NCBI RefSeq assembly: GCF_036182465.1
Contig: NZ_CP108081.1
Coordinates: forward strand, 10,850,001 to 10,914,000
DNA length: 64,000 bases
Reading direction: 5' to 3'
From: Streptomyces sp. NBC_00258
GTDB lineage: Bacteria; Actinomycetota; Actinomycetes; Streptomycetales; Streptomycetaceae
How positions within the stretch are numbered: position 1 is the stretch's first letter; each line of letters opens with the position of its first letter. The notes beneath the pieces were generated by a model, which saw only the letters and a list, made by a program, of their open reading frames with translations, searched no databases and was not told the DNA's origin. Below are positions 42,014 to 50,958 of the stretch, piece by piece. The translations under genes and the position numbers were made by a program.

Positions 42014-45000
42014 CTAGTGGGCGAGCGGACCGACGCGGGCCTCTCCGTACGGCACGACACGGACCGGGCCCATCAGCCCGTACGCCTGCCGTGCCAGGCC
42101 GCCGTAAACTCCGGGATCGCTGATCCGCAGCCGGTTGGCGAGCGGGGTCGCCACCTCGACCTCGATGACGTTCTGCCCGCGGCGGAGAAGTCCACCGAGG
42201 TCCGACACCGGGTGGATCTGGTCGACCGGGTCGAGGCGGTGGCCGTTGACGGTGACCCGGCAGGTGTCGGTGACGCTGCCCAGTTCGAGGCGTGCGCCAC
42301 GGCCGCCCGTCCAGGCGTCGCCCAGCGTGACCGTGGCGCGGTAGCGGCCGATGCCCGAGACGTCGGCGAGTTCCGGGATCTGCGACCAGGGCACCAGGGC
42401 GTCCAGGGTCAGGTCGTGCTCGACGACGGTGGTTCTGGTGGCCGTTGCGCCGGGCCGCCAGTCCTGTACGCGCAGGCGCCAGGAGGTGAGTTCCGTCGGC
42501 TCGGGGATGCCCTTGAAAGACGTACGCACCGTACGTCCGTGGGACAGCTCGGTCCGGTACGTGCCCGCCCTCGTGGCGCGGACGGTGAGTCCGGCGTCCG
42601 TGAAGCGCACCTCGTCGGCCTCGCTGCCGACCGCGTGCGGACGGCCGCCGTTGCGGTCGCCGAAGAGGCCGGGGCGTCCGATCGCCACGACGAGGGTCTC
42701 CGCGGGCTGGAGAGCGACCCGCACGGTGACCGTGTCGCCGTCCTCGGTGTACCGGGCGATGCGCTCGGCTCCGCCGGTCCACGGGTCCAGCAGATACGGC
42801 ACCCCCTTGGCCGTGGTGCGACGCAGGGTGACCTCGTGGTCGACGGCGGCCACCGGCGGCTTCACGGTCTCGGCGTGCTTGCCGTTGCAGAGGTAGTAGT
42901 AGTCGACGCCGTCGGCCACGCGGTGGGCGTTGAGGAGGGTGGAGGCGGTCGCGTATCCGGCGTCGGGCCGCACCCCGAGTTCCGTGAGCGCGGTCGGTAC
43001 CGCGGTCTTGTCGGTGACGCGACGAACCCGCGGCTGGGCGAGCAACTCCACGACGGCCGAGCGCAGTTCGTCGGTCTCGCCGCTGTCGGGGAGGCCGGAC
43101 GGCACGACGGTGTCCCACGCTCCGAGCAGCACGATCGGCAGTCCGGCGCGGGTGAGCCGCAGCAGGGCGCGGGCGTCCCGCAGGGCGAGGGTCACCGTGG
43201 AGCCGTAGAAGAAGTCGCCCTCGACGAACAGGGCCTTGTAGGCCGGACCGTCGGGCGCGAGGCGTCCCCGGCGCACGGTGGCGGCGGGCAGGTCGAGCAG
43301 CGGGCCGCTGAGGAACTGATGGGTCCAGCCCAGGGTGATGCCCGTGGCGGTGAACCAGGAGGCGCCGATGCCGGTGGCGGTGTAGCCGGTCTGCCGGAAC
43401 ACCGCCACATCGGCTCTGGGCCGACCGGTCTGCAGCACCTGGTGCACCCGCCCCAGGTAGCCGGAGACGTCCGGCACGTGCTTCCAGGTGGGATGGCGGG
43501 GTCCCCAGGACTCGCCGTAGCCGGCCGTGCCCTTGTACGGGGTGAAGGCCGCGTATCCCGGCCAGTTGACGCCCGGCAGCTCGGCGTAGGAGAAGCCGTG
43601 CACGACGGTCTGGTTGACGCCGGCCGCGTAGGCGCCGCCCATGGTGCGCAGGAACCGCTGCCAGGTGGTGCTGTAGGCGCTGCCGGAGTAGGCGCCGGCC
43701 TCGCACGAGAGCACGGTGTGCCCCGCCATGTCACGGCCGCCGGCCAGACAGCGGTAGTCGTCGAGGTTCTTGAAGCCCAGGGACTCGCCCTCTGCGATGT
43801 CCAGGATCGCGGCCGAGGCGATGGCGTCGGTCTGCAACCCGTAGGGCTGGGAGCGCAGTTGGAGCCCGAGCGAGTGCGCCCAGGTGCGCAGCGCCCCGAC
43901 GTGGTGCTTGTTGAAGAGAGTGGAGACCGTCTCCCAGAAGTCGTGCCGGATCTGGCGGGTGGCGGCGGCTTCGAAGGCGAAGACCTGGTTGCTGTTGTCG
44001 AGGACCACGGCGGGCAGCAGCGGCAGCAGGGAACGGCCGGTGTGCTCGCGGAACGCGTCGGGCAGCCCCGGCGTCCACTGGAGTCCGTCGGTCTCCAGCT
44101 CGATGGAGTCCTCGAAGAGCGCGCCGCCGGAGACCTTCAGCAGGCGGCGGATCGCCGGCGTAAGGAGGTGGGCCTCCCAGAAGTCGGTCACCGCGCGGGT
44201 GCCTGCCGTGCTGAAGTGGTCGACGACGTAGGAGGGCGGATCGGTGTGCGGGCCCGCCTCCGGTGTCTGCCCGGAGCCGCGCACCCAGTAGGCGATCAGG
44301 ACCCAGGTGCCGTCGTCGGGCGCGGTCCAGCCGATCGTGCCGTCGGAGACGGTGGAGGTGAGGTCGCGGACCGATTCCTGGTCGAGGCCGGTCTCCTTGC
44401 GGGTGGAGTTCGCGGTGTTCACCCGCGCTGCCTGCACCAGGAGCAGCCGTTGCCCGGTGACGCCGGAAGCCGCCTCGTGGACGGGCTCGGGGACCGGGCC
44501 GGAGTGGGTCGTACCCGGGGCCAACGTGACGACCCCGTGGGCGAGTTCCTTTACGGCGGCCTCGCTGTCGGGGGTGATGCCGGGCACCGCCGCCGGCCAC
44601 GCGGGGCCGACGGTGAGATCGATGGTGAGACCGCGCCGGGCCGCCTGGCTCAGCGCTGCCTCGACACCGGCGACCCAGGAGGGGCTGCCCCAGCCGTGGC
44701 GCTCGGTGTCCAGCACCGACGGGTCGGCGACGCTGTGGTGGACGGCGGCTATCTCGGCGCCGCCGAAGCCCGCGTCGGCGATCTGGTCGATCTCTCGTCT
44801 GATCTCGTCGGGGCGGACCAGGCCGTCGGGCCACCACCAGCGGAACTTGGGCCGCACCGAGAGGCCCGGCTCGGCGAAACCCGCAGAGCCCCCAGCGACA
44901 GAGGCGGCCGCGGCACTCCCGGGCCCCGCCCAGGTGAGCGCACCCGCCGCGGCCGTCGTAGCTGCGGCGGCGAGCAGCGTACGGCGCGCAATGCCCGTCC

Positions 45001-45025
45001 GGTGAACTGCGGTGAGGTCGTCCAT
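42014..45025 (-). CDS. Exported GH106-like alpha-L-rhamnosidase
   Basis: A 1003-residue exported protein with a twin-arginine signal ARRTLLAAAATTAAAGALTW (about residues 13-32). The opening RPKFRWWWPDGLVRPDEIRR and IADAGFGGAEIAAVHH fits the GH106 N-terminal barrel (retaining the W-W-P and GG-E signature). A long central barrel and beta-domains follow, and the C-terminus has a galactose-binding-like sandwich ending GVYGGLARQAYGLMGPVRV. GH106 enzymes release L-rhamnose from pectic rhamnogalacturonan and glycosides. ATG 45025 follows AGGA closely; a GTG 12 nt upstream is possible. A LacI-type operator lies 56 nt upstream and a terminator follows, so it is a single-gene unit. Confidence 0.82.
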   Translation of the reverse strand: MDDLTAVHRTGIARRTLLAAAATTAAAGALTWAGPGSAAAASVAGGSAGFAEPGLSVRPKFRWWWPDGLVRPDEIRREIDQIADAGFGGAEIAAVHHSVADPSVLDTERHGWGSPSWVAGVEAALSQAARRGLTIDLTVGPAWPAAVPGITPDSEAAVKELAHGVVTLAPGTTHSGPVPEPVHEAASGVTGQRLLLVQAARVNTANSTRKETGLDQESVRDLTSTVSDGTIGWTAPDDGTWVLIAYWVRGSGQTPEAGPHTDPPSYVVDHFSTAGTRAVTDFWEAHLLTPAIRRLLKVSGGALFEDSIELETDGLQWTPGLPDAFREHTGRSLLPLLPAVVLDNSNQVFAFEAAATRQIRHDFWETVSTLFNKHHVGALRTWAHSLGLQLRSQPYGLQTDAIASAAILDIAEGESLGFKNLDDYRCLAGGRDMAGHTVLSCEAGAYSGSAYSTTWQRFLRTMGGAYAAGVNQTVVHGFSYAELPGVNWPGYAAFTPYKGTAGYGESWGPRHPTWKHVPDVSGYLGRVHQVLQTGRPRADVAVFRQTGYTATGIGASWFTATGITLGWTHQFLSGPLLDLPAATVRRGRLAPDGPAYKALFVEGDFFYGSTVTLALRDARALLRLTRAGLPIVLLGAWDTVVPSGLPDSGETDELRSAVVELLAQPRVRRVTDKTAVPTALTELGVRPDAGYATASTLLNAHRVADGVDYYYLCNGKHAETVKPPVAAVDHEVTLRRTTAKGVPYLLDPWTGGAERIARYTEDGDTVTVRVALQPAETLVVAIGRPGLFGDRNGGRPHAVGSEADEVRFTDAGLTVRATRAGTYRTELSHGRTVRTSFKGIPEPTELTSWRLRVQDWRPGATATRTTVVEHDLTLDALVPWSQIPELADVSGIGRYRATVTLGDAWTGGRGARLELGSVTDTCRVTVNGHRLDPVDQIHPVSDLGGLLRRGQNVIEVEVATPLANRLRISDPGVYGGLARQAYGLMGPVRVVPYGEARVGPLAH

Positions 45026-45080
45026 GGTTCCTGTCACTCCCGGAGGGCAGCACGAAGAGACCCCCTGAGGGGCCTGCCGG

Positions 45081-45094
45081 TTGAATCGTTTTAA
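45081..45094. promoter_or_regulatory. LacI-family-like operator before the GH106-like gene
   Basis: TTGAATCGTTTTAA has the TTnAAnCGnTTnAA layout with central CG and five of seven symmetric pairs, typical of LacI/CcpA-type sites that control glycosidase genes in actinomycetes. No LacI gene lies in the window, so the regulator would be encoded elsewhere. Confidence 0.45.
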
Positions 45095-45191
45095 TCGCTG
45101 CGAAAGTAAGTCTCTCGATCAAGAGGCGTCAAGAAGCGTGCACGACGCAAATTCCTGAGGAGAGCCGGCCGGGGCGGCGAGACGTTCGCCC

Positions 45192-45243
45192 GTGGCCCCG
45201 TGGCCCCGTGGCCCCGTGGCCCCGTGGCCCCGTGGCCCCGTGG
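45192..45243 (+). repeat. 8-bp tandem repeat, six full copies
   Basis: Six perfect copies of GTGGCCCC (45192-45239) and a partial GTGG end 2 nt before the stop of the lipoprotein gene. The unit length is not a multiple of three and it is outside any called gene, so it is free to vary between strains. Confidence 0.9.
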
Positions 45244-45245
45244 GC

Positions 45246-45848
45246 CTACCGGCGGATGTCCTCCACCTCGCCGAAGCCGTCCGTCCGGCTCCAGCGCAGC
45301 CGGGTCAGCCATTCGGTCGAGTTGCGGCCGAAGGTCAGGTGCTCGTTGTCGCCCGACGCCTCGACCTTCTCCCAGCCGTCGAACTCCTTGGTGAGTTTCG
45401 TGTCCCACGTCGACAGGTTCTCGGTGCCGACCGCGGCGATCGACTCCATCGGCGGTTCACCGTCGGAGCAGTAGGGACCCCAGTTCGCGATGGCCGCGAC
45501 CGTACCGTCGAACGCCTTGAGCGTGATGCTCTGGCACGGATCGGACTTGGTCGCGTGGACCAGCCGGGGCTTGCTCCACGCCCCGCCCGCGGTGTCCTGG
45601 TGCTGCTCCATGAGCCCGCGCTTGGAGGCGTAGTACATGCCCACGCGGCGCCCGTCGGCCCACTCGATCTCCTCGACGAAGCGAGCGTGCGTCGGCGAGG
45701 GGCGGGAGGTGGGGGAGGCCTGGGCGCTGTCAGGGCCGGGCGAGGCGTCCCCGGCCCCCGCTTCCGTGCTCCCACAGGCCACGATGGCCCCCAGCAGTGC
45801 CGTCACCCCGGCAAACGCCGGCAGCCGGACTCCGTGTACTCGTCGCAT
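45246..45848 (-). CDS. Putative lipoprotein, function unknown
   Basis: A 200-residue protein with an N-terminal signal and lipobox AIVAC (Cys at about residue 25), followed by a Ser/Pro/Ala-rich linker (to about residue 52) and a compact domain starting RFVEEIEWADGRRVGMYYAS. Two further cysteines (in SDPCQS and GPYCSDG) could form a disulfide. It should be anchored outside the membrane. I recognise no family. It lies between the GH106-like gene and the acyl-CoA synthetase, all leftward but with separate spacing. Confidence 0.8.
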   Translation of the reverse strand: MRRVHGVRLPAFAGVTALLGAIVACGSTEAGAGDASPGPDSAQASPTSRPSPTHARFVEEIEWADGRRVGMYYASKRGLMEQHQDTAGGAWSKPRLVHATKSDPCQSITLKAFDGTVAAIANWGPYCSDGEPPMESIAAVGTENLSTWDTKLTKEFDGWEKVEASGDNEHLTFGRNSTEWLTRLRWSRTDGFGEVEDIRR

Positions 45849-45910
45849 GTCTGTCTCCCGGACCTGACCACGTCAGGCGTCGTACGAATGGCCCAGGTGA
45901 ACACGACGGC

Positions 45911-47815
45911 TCACCTGAAGACATTGTCCGCGTCGTCCCAGGTGTAGGGATCAACGGTCGAGAGATTACGGGGGACTCGCGAGGACGACTGGTACATGGC
46001 CTCGATCTCGGCGGCGTAGCGCTGCGCGATGGCGTCCCTGCGCAGCTTCATCGAGGGGGTGAGCATGCCGTTTGCGAGGTCGAACGGTTCGGAGAGCACG
46101 CGGTACACGCGGATCGACTCCGAGCGCGACACGGTGCTGTTGGCCGCCGCGACGGCGCGCTTGACCTCATCGCGCAGGGCGTTCTCCTCACGCATCTCAC
46201 GGTCGTGCACCTCGCCCGGTATGGCGAGGACCGAGCGCCAGTGCGCCAGGAAGTCCGGATCGAGGGTGATCAGCGCTCCCACACAGGGCTGGTTGTCGCC
46301 CACGACGACCGCCTGATGGATGAGCGGATGGACTCGCAGACGCTCCTCGAGAGCCGCGGGAGCCACGCTCTTGCCGCTGCTCGTGATGACGATGTCCTTC
46401 TTGCGCCCGGTGATGCTCAGATAGCCCTCGCTGTCGATCCGGCCGATGTCGCCGGTGGCCAGCCAGCCGTTGAACAGCGCGGCCCGGGTGCTCGCCTCGT
46501 CGTTGATGTAGCCCTGGAAGACAGAGGGTCCCCGCACCAGGATCTCCCCGTCTTCGGCGACGTGGACCTCCATGTCGGGCAGGGGGCGTCCGACGGTTCC
46601 GAATTTCTCCCGGCCCACCGGCTGGGCCGTAATTCCTCCGCTGGTTTCCGTCAGTCCGTATCCGTCGTGGACGAAAATCCCGATTCCCGAGTAGAAGAGG
46701 GCGAGTTCACGGTTGAGGGGCGAGCCGCCCGACACCGCGCCGCAGACTCTGCCGCCCAGCGCCGAACGCAGTTTTCGGTACACCGTCTTCTCGTAGAGGG
46801 CGTGTTGAAGTCGCAGATCGAAACCGGGGCCCGGACCCGTTCCAAGCCGGTGCCGCTCCGAGGCCGCGGCGAAGTCCCGCGCCGTGCGGACCGCGCGCTC
46901 GAACAGGGCACCGCGGCCCGCCTCCTGAGCCTTGCGCAGGAAGTTCTTGTAGATCTTCTCGAAGACGGACGGCACGGCGTAGAGGAACGTGGGGCGGAAG
47001 GACAGCAGGGCCGCGGACAGCGTCTCCGCGCGCAGATCGGGCACATGTCCCATCAGCATCCCGCCGCGCATGCACAGCCCCTGGATCATGAGGCCGTACA
47101 CGTGCGAGAACGGAAGGAAGGCGAGGATGGCCGGCTGCTGCCCGGGGGGCGCCACCGTGTGGCCCCAGCCTGCCAGCAGGGTGTCGCAGGAACTCGCCAG
47201 GCTGCGATGGCTCAGGGCGCATCCCTTGGGGGGTCCCGTCGTACCCGAGGTGTAGGCGATGACCGCGGTCGAGTCGGGCAGCACGATCCGGCGCATCGAC
47301 TCGACGGTGGTGACAGGCACCGACCGGCCTTGCTCCATGAGGTCGGTGAGGGCTCCGGAGTCCAGCTGCCAGACGTGCTGCAGGGTCGGCAGCGAGGCGC
47401 ACACGGAGCCGACCGTCATGATGCCCTGCTCGTCCTCCACCACGACCGCGACGCAGCCGGCGTCCTTGAGGATCCAGCCCACCTGCTCGTGGGACGACGT
47501 CGGATAGATCGGCACGATCTCGGCGCCCACCGACCAGAGCGCGTAGCTGAGCACGGTCCACTCGTAGCGGGTGCGCGCCATGACGGCCACGCGGTGGCCC
47601 GGGAAGATCCCGGCCGCGATGAAGCCCCGGGCCACGTCCACGACTTCGTCCCGCAGCTCGACCGCGGCCACCGGTTCCCAGGCCCCCGGAGCGGCGTCCG
47701 AACGGCGGGCCAGCTGAGACAGGGTGGGATCGCGTTCCGCCGTCTCGAAGAGACTGTCCGCGAGCCCTCCCTGCATCAATGGCGGAGCCGGTCTGACAAC
47801 TTCCAAGGGGTGCAT
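45911..47815 (-). CDS. Long-chain fatty acid-CoA ligase (AMP-forming)
   Basis: A 634-residue adenylate-forming enzyme of the FadD15/FAA1 type that activates fatty acids to acyl-CoA. Visible are the P-loop-like A3 motif YTSGTTGPPKG, FLPFSHVYG, the A5 motif DGYGLTETSGG, and GWLATGDIG followed by the hinge ITGRKKDIV. The very C-terminal catalytic lysine region is TPSMKLRRD. ATG 47815 has GGAG 6 nt upstream. It is monocistronic or loosely linked to the ThuA gene upstream (140-nt gap with a hairpin). Confidence 0.93.
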   Translation of the reverse strand: MHPLEVVRPAPPLMQGGLADSLFETAERDPTLSQLARRSDAAPGAWEPVAAVELRDEVVDVARGFIAAGIFPGHRVAVMARTRYEWTVLSYALWSVGAEIVPIYPTSSHEQVGWILKDAGCVAVVVEDEQGIMTVGSVCASLPTLQHVWQLDSGALTDLMEQGRSVPVTTVESMRRIVLPDSTAVIAYTSGTTGPPKGCALSHRSLASSCDTLLAGWGHTVAPPGQQPAILAFLPFSHVYGLMIQGLCMRGGMLMGHVPDLRAETLSAALLSFRPTFLYAVPSVFEKIYKNFLRKAQEAGRGALFERAVRTARDFAAASERHRLGTGPGPGFDLRLQHALYEKTVYRKLRSALGGRVCGAVSGGSPLNRELALFYSGIGIFVHDGYGLTETSGGITAQPVGREKFGTVGRPLPDMEVHVAEDGEILVRGPSVFQGYINDEASTRAALFNGWLATGDIGRIDSEGYLSITGRKKDIVITSSGKSVAPAALEERLRVHPLIHQAVVVGDNQPCVGALITLDPDFLAHWRSVLAIPGEVHDREMREENALRDEVKRAVAAANSTVSRSESIRVYRVLSEPFDLANGMLTPSMKLRRDAIAQRYAAEIEAMYQSSSRVPRNLSTVDPYTWDDADNVFR

Positions 47816-47868
47816 GTGCCGCTCCAGTAATCCCGCGCAGAGCGCCCCTCCGATGGAGTCCGGAATCG

Positions 47869-47926
47869 AGGCGTTCGAAATCTAGCCCACGGCGGCGATG
47901 GGCGTAGCACGAACCGTCGAACGCCT
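47869..47926 (-). terminator. Long-range hairpin between ThuA and acyl-CoA ligase genes
   Basis: AGGCGTTCGA (47869-47878) pairs exactly with TCGAACGCCT (47917-47926), enclosing GCCCA/TGGGC (47885-47889, 47899-47903). It follows the ThuA gene and precedes the ligase start, so it is either a terminator or a leader structure. Confidence 0.4.
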
Positions 47927-47955
47927 GGCTTGATGTCCTTTCAGGGAAGAGTGGT

Positions 47956-48792
47956 TCAGGTGGTGCCGAGCCACTTCAGCCCGTCGAGCAGGAAGCGGTT
48001 CTGGGTCGCACTCGCGAACGTGGACGACAGCGGGGTGTTGGACGCGTAGTCCATCGCGTTGTGGCCGAAGTTCGCATAGAGCATGCGGTACTTCGCGTTC
48101 GTCCACAGGATCGGGTAGTACCCGCTGTACCAGGTCTGGTTGGGGTCCGTGCCCAGCGGGAAGCTGCTTGCGTCGACCGAGGCAAGGATCTTGATGTCCG
48201 GATTCCGTCGCAGGTCGTTGGACCAGCTGTACCACTCGCTGACCGACGAGGTGAAGGTGGCGGGCAGGTTCCTGGTCGAGGCGTGCGTGCGGTCCTCGGT
48301 CCGCAGGACGGCGGTCGTGGGACCCCAGGTGTTGGACCTGAAGTTCCCGCTGCCGAGGAACTGCTGGTGGTACCAGGGCCACTTCTGCGCCTCGGTCGTG
48401 AACGCCGAGACGTGGAAGCCCAGCCAGCCGCCGCCCCCGCGCATGTACCGCTCGAAGCCCGCCCGCTGATTGGTGGTCTGCGGCAGTTCGTCGAGGAACA
48501 GCACGACCTTGTACGCGTTCACGCCCCCGTTGGCCAGGAGGTTCCAGTCGGTGCTCGACGTGTAGGTGAAGCCGTTCTCGGCGGCCCGGGCGGGGAACCA
48601 CTGGTTGGCCTCGCGCACGAAGCTGATGTGCGCGGCGTCCCACGTACCGCTGTAGAGGGCGAGCACCTTGAACGGGGCCGCGGCCGTGGAAGCCGCCTGG
48701 GCGGGAGGCGCGGCGAGGCCCAGCAGCGTGGCCAGCAGTACGAGGACCCGCAGTGCGACGCGCACCGGACCGGAGGATCTGATTCCGAGCAT
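47956..48792 (-). CDS. Exported ThuA-like domain protein
   Basis: A 278-residue exported protein. The signal peptide spans about residues 1-33 (VALRVLVLLATLLGLAAPPAQA). The mature part is a ThuA/glutamine-amidotransferase-like fold (FKVLALYSGTWDAAHISFVRE, GGGGWLGFHVSAF, ending NRFLLDGLKWLG) of the kind often attached to secreted sugar-binding or dehydrogenase modules, here standing alone. ThuA-like proteins are linked to trehalose and other sugar use, but the reaction is unknown. ATG 48792 has GGAAGGAAC upstream. An 18-bp direct repeat sits immediately before its ribosome site. Confidence 0.85.
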   Translation of the reverse strand: MLGIRSSGPVRVALRVLVLLATLLGLAAPPAQAASTAAAPFKVLALYSGTWDAAHISFVREANQWFPARAAENGFTYTSSTDWNLLANGGVNAYKVVLFLDELPQTTNQRAGFERYMRGGGGWLGFHVSAFTTEAQKWPWYHQQFLGSGNFRSNTWGPTTAVLRTEDRTHASTRNLPATFTSSVSEWYSWSNDLRRNPDIKILASVDASSFPLGTDPNQTWYSGYYPILWTNAKYRMLYANFGHNAMDYASNTPLSSTFASATQNRFLLDGLKWLGTT

Positions 48793-49259
48793 GGAACGTT
48801 CCTTCCTGTTCACGATCACGGGCCTGTTCACGGTCACGGGTGGTTGGCGTGGGTGGCGAGGAGCGCGGGTATCCGACGGCCGGGTGATCTCGGCGATCTG
48901 AGCACGGATTCTCCTGTGCGAGTGTGGGGGGTTGGGGAATCGCTGTTCATCAATGTGAACGCTGAGCGCATGCGTGGAACCTTGGCGATCGGTGAACCTA
49001 AAGGTCTGAACCAAGCTCGTCAAGATCTGAAGCAAAGGCAGCAAGAAATCGCTCGAAGCCCGCAAGGAGTTGAAGGCGCTGCCCCGGGAGGACCCGCCTG
49101 GGGAGCCGCCGGGCAGCAACCGGGAAGCCGTCGGGAGAGGGGCGGACCGTTCTCCCGTGGACGGGCGGTCCGCCGTGCCCGTCACTACGATGAAGGAGAT
49201 CGTGGCGCCGCCCCAGCGGGCCGCGTGCGAGGGGGCCGACCGACGTCAGGAGGGCCGCC
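48793..49259. other. 467-bp divergent intergenic region with dyad elements
   Basis: It separates the leftward ThuA gene from the rightward alpha/beta hydrolase. Besides the tandem repeat next to ThuA, a spaced dyad GTTCA-N6-TGAAC lies at 48945-48960, and ACCTAAAGGT lies at 48997-49006 flanked by two TGAACC copies. No gene with acceptable codon bias is seen. Confidence 0.45.
48805..48840 (-). repeat. Tandem 18-bp repeat upstream of the ThuA gene
   Basis: CCTGTTCACGATCACGGG (48805-48822) and CCTGTTCACGGTCACGGG (48823-48840) adjoin with one mismatch. They lie 12-48 nt before the ThuA ATG, in the leader or promoter, and could be tandem repressor sites. Confidence 0.65.
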
Positions 49260-50144
49260 GTGAGCACGATCGCGGTGAAGTCGGCCCGGTTGCGGGGCGG
49301 GCTCGTCCTCCCGTATGCCGAGGCGGGCTATCCGGAGGGCCTTCCCGTCGTCTTCGTGCACGGCCTCGCGGACTCCTGGTGGACGTTCGAGCCGCTGCTC
49401 CGGCAGCTCCCCGCCGCGGTGCACGGATACGCACCCACGCAGCGGGGCCACGGCGACGCCGAACGGCCCGCCGACGGCTACCGGCCGGAGGACTTCGCGA
49501 ACGACCTGGTGGAATTCCTCGACGCGGCCGGCATCGGCCGGGCCGTGCTGGTCGGGGTCTCGAGCGGCGGGGTGGCCGCACGGACGGTCGCCGGCAGCCA
49601 TCCCGACCGGGTCGCGGGCCTCGTCCTGGCGGGAGTCCCCGCGACGCTCGCCGACAAGCCCGCCGTCACGGCTCTGTGGGAGAGGGTCCAGGCCCTCGAG
49701 GACCCCGTGCCGCGCGCCTTCGTGGAGGACCTGCTCGGCGACCTCACGTCCCGGCCGCTGGGCCGCGGACTCATGGCGACGATGGCCGAGGAGAACCTCA
49801 AGGTGCCCGCACGGGTGTGGCAGGAGACCATGCGCGGCCTGCTGGAGGCCGACCTCGCCGCGACGCTGAGGGGAATCCTCGTACCCACGCTCGTGCTCTG
49901 GGGCGACGCGGACAGCGTGCTGCCGCGCGCGGACCAGCAGCGGATCCTCGACGCGGTCCACGGCTCGACCCTCGTCGTGTACGAGGGCGCCGGGCACCTT
50001 CTGTACTGGGAGGAGCCCGAACGGGTCGTCCAGGACGTCGTCGGTTTCGCCGCCCGGGTCCTGCCGGCCCGCCCCGACGGCGACGGTCCCGGCAGGGCCG
50101 AGAGGCCGCCGTCCCCGGGCGACGGGGGCGGGCCTTCCGCGTGA
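49260..50144 (+). CDS. Alpha/beta-hydrolase fold protein
   Basis: A 294-residue cytoplasmic hydrolase; AGGAGG lies 6 nt before the GTG. The oxyanion region is HGLADSWWTFEP, the nucleophile elbow GVSSGG (Ser at about residue 101), the acid D in WGDADSVLP and the base H in GAGHLLYWEEPE. The last 30 residues are a low-complexity Gly/Pro tail. The fold covers esterases, haloperoxidase-like and C-C bond hydrolases, so the substrate cannot be named. It converges on the NLP gene. Confidence 0.9.
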   Translation: MSTIAVKSARLRGGLVLPYAEAGYPEGLPVVFVHGLADSWWTFEPLLRQLPAAVHGYAPTQRGHGDAERPADGYRPEDFANDLVEFLDAAGIGRAVLVGVSSGGVAARTVAGSHPDRVAGLVLAGVPATLADKPAVTALWERVQALEDPVPRAFVEDLLGDLTSRPLGRGLMATMAEENLKVPARVWQETMRGLLEADLAATLRGILVPTLVLWGDADSVLPRADQQRILDAVHGSTLVVYEGAGHLLYWEEPERVVQDVVGFAARVLPARPDGDGPGRAERPPSPGDGGGPSA

Positions 50145-50163
50145 CGTCAGGTCAGGCGATGGG

Positions 50164-50958
50164 TCAGGCGTTGGGGTCGAACGCGATCCCGGACGGCTTG
50201 GCCGAGGACAGGTGCGAGTTGAACGTGCTGTCCTTGATACCGAGCGTGGCGCTGCCGAAGTTGTACGCCGTCAGCGTGTCGCGCACACCGGCGGGATAGC
50301 CGTTCCAGCCGACCAGCGGCGGGTACTGCCAGGTCCCCTTGTGGTTCTCCGGCGGCTCGTCGCCCGAGGTCGCGGCACGGAAGCAGTGCGTGCTGATCCC
50401 GTCCTTGTGGTAGACGATCTTCGGGTGCGTCCCGTCCCAGCGGATCGCGGAACGGTTGTGGACCGTGAACGAGCCGTGGTTGGAGGTCGAGACGTACTGG
50501 GCCTCGTTGTTCTGCACCCAGACCACGACGTGCTCCCAGTCGTGTCGGTGTCCGCCGATGCTGCTGCCGGCCAGGGCCTGGTCCTTCTCGAAGTAGAGGG
50601 CGTACACGATCGCGCACCAGCCGTTGTTGCACTTGGAGCGCGAGTAACCGTTGGTGTTGTCGAGGTCCGAGGCGTCGCGGCACTGGCCGTTGAGGGCGCC
50701 GCTCGGGTTGAGGCCGCCGTTGACGGTGCCGTTGGGGCCGATCGCGGGCGTCGAGTAGCAGCCGTCGGTGTCGTAGTCGTAGGCGGGCTGGAACGTCTGG
50801 TCCAGTCCGTCGGCGTTGGCGGGCAGTGCGCCGGGCGGGGCCGCCAGGGCGGTGGACGGGAAAGCGAGGACCAGAGCGGCGGCGCCCGCGAGGACGCCGA
50901 GTGACCTCCGGCGCAGACGCCGGGATCCGGAAAGCTTCGATGCGGGTCTGCCGTTCAA
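50164..50958 (-). CDS. Exported necrosis-inducing NPP1/NLP family protein
   Basis: A 264-residue exported protein. The signal peptide covers about residues 1-40 (SLGVLAGAAALVLAFPSTALA). The exact NLP heptapeptide GHRHDWE is present near residue 135, within a fold with cysteines in GCYSTP, GQCRDA and NNGWCAIVYALYF. In plant pathogens NLPs bind GIPC sphingolipids of dicot membranes and lyse them; a few soil actinomycetes also carry them. The start is a TTG at 50958, fixed by AGGAGG 5 nt upstream, a rare start codon. The metal-coordinating residues look intact, so activity is plausible. Confidence 0.92.
   Translation of the reverse strand: MNGRPASKLSGSRRLRRRSLGVLAGAAALVLAFPSTALAAPPGALPANADGLDQTFQPAYDYDTDGCYSTPAIGPNGTVNGGLNPSGALNGQCRDASDLDNTNGYSRSKCNNGWCAIVYALYFEKDQALAGSSIGGHRHDWEHVVVWVQNNEAQYVSTSNHGSFTVHNRSAIRWDGTHPKIVYHKDGISTHCFRAATSGDEPPENHKGTWQYPPLVGWNGYPAGVRDTLTAYNFGSATLGIKDSTFNSHLSSAKPSGIAFDPNA

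Noticed and set aside
41864..45094. Over 1000-codon frame opposite the GH106-like gene
   Set aside because: It crosses the terminator and the whole GH106-like gene and has no recognisable domain or ribosome site.
45192..45243. Tandem repeat considered as a CRISPR array
   Set aside because: The unit is 8 bp with no spacers and no cas genes are nearby.
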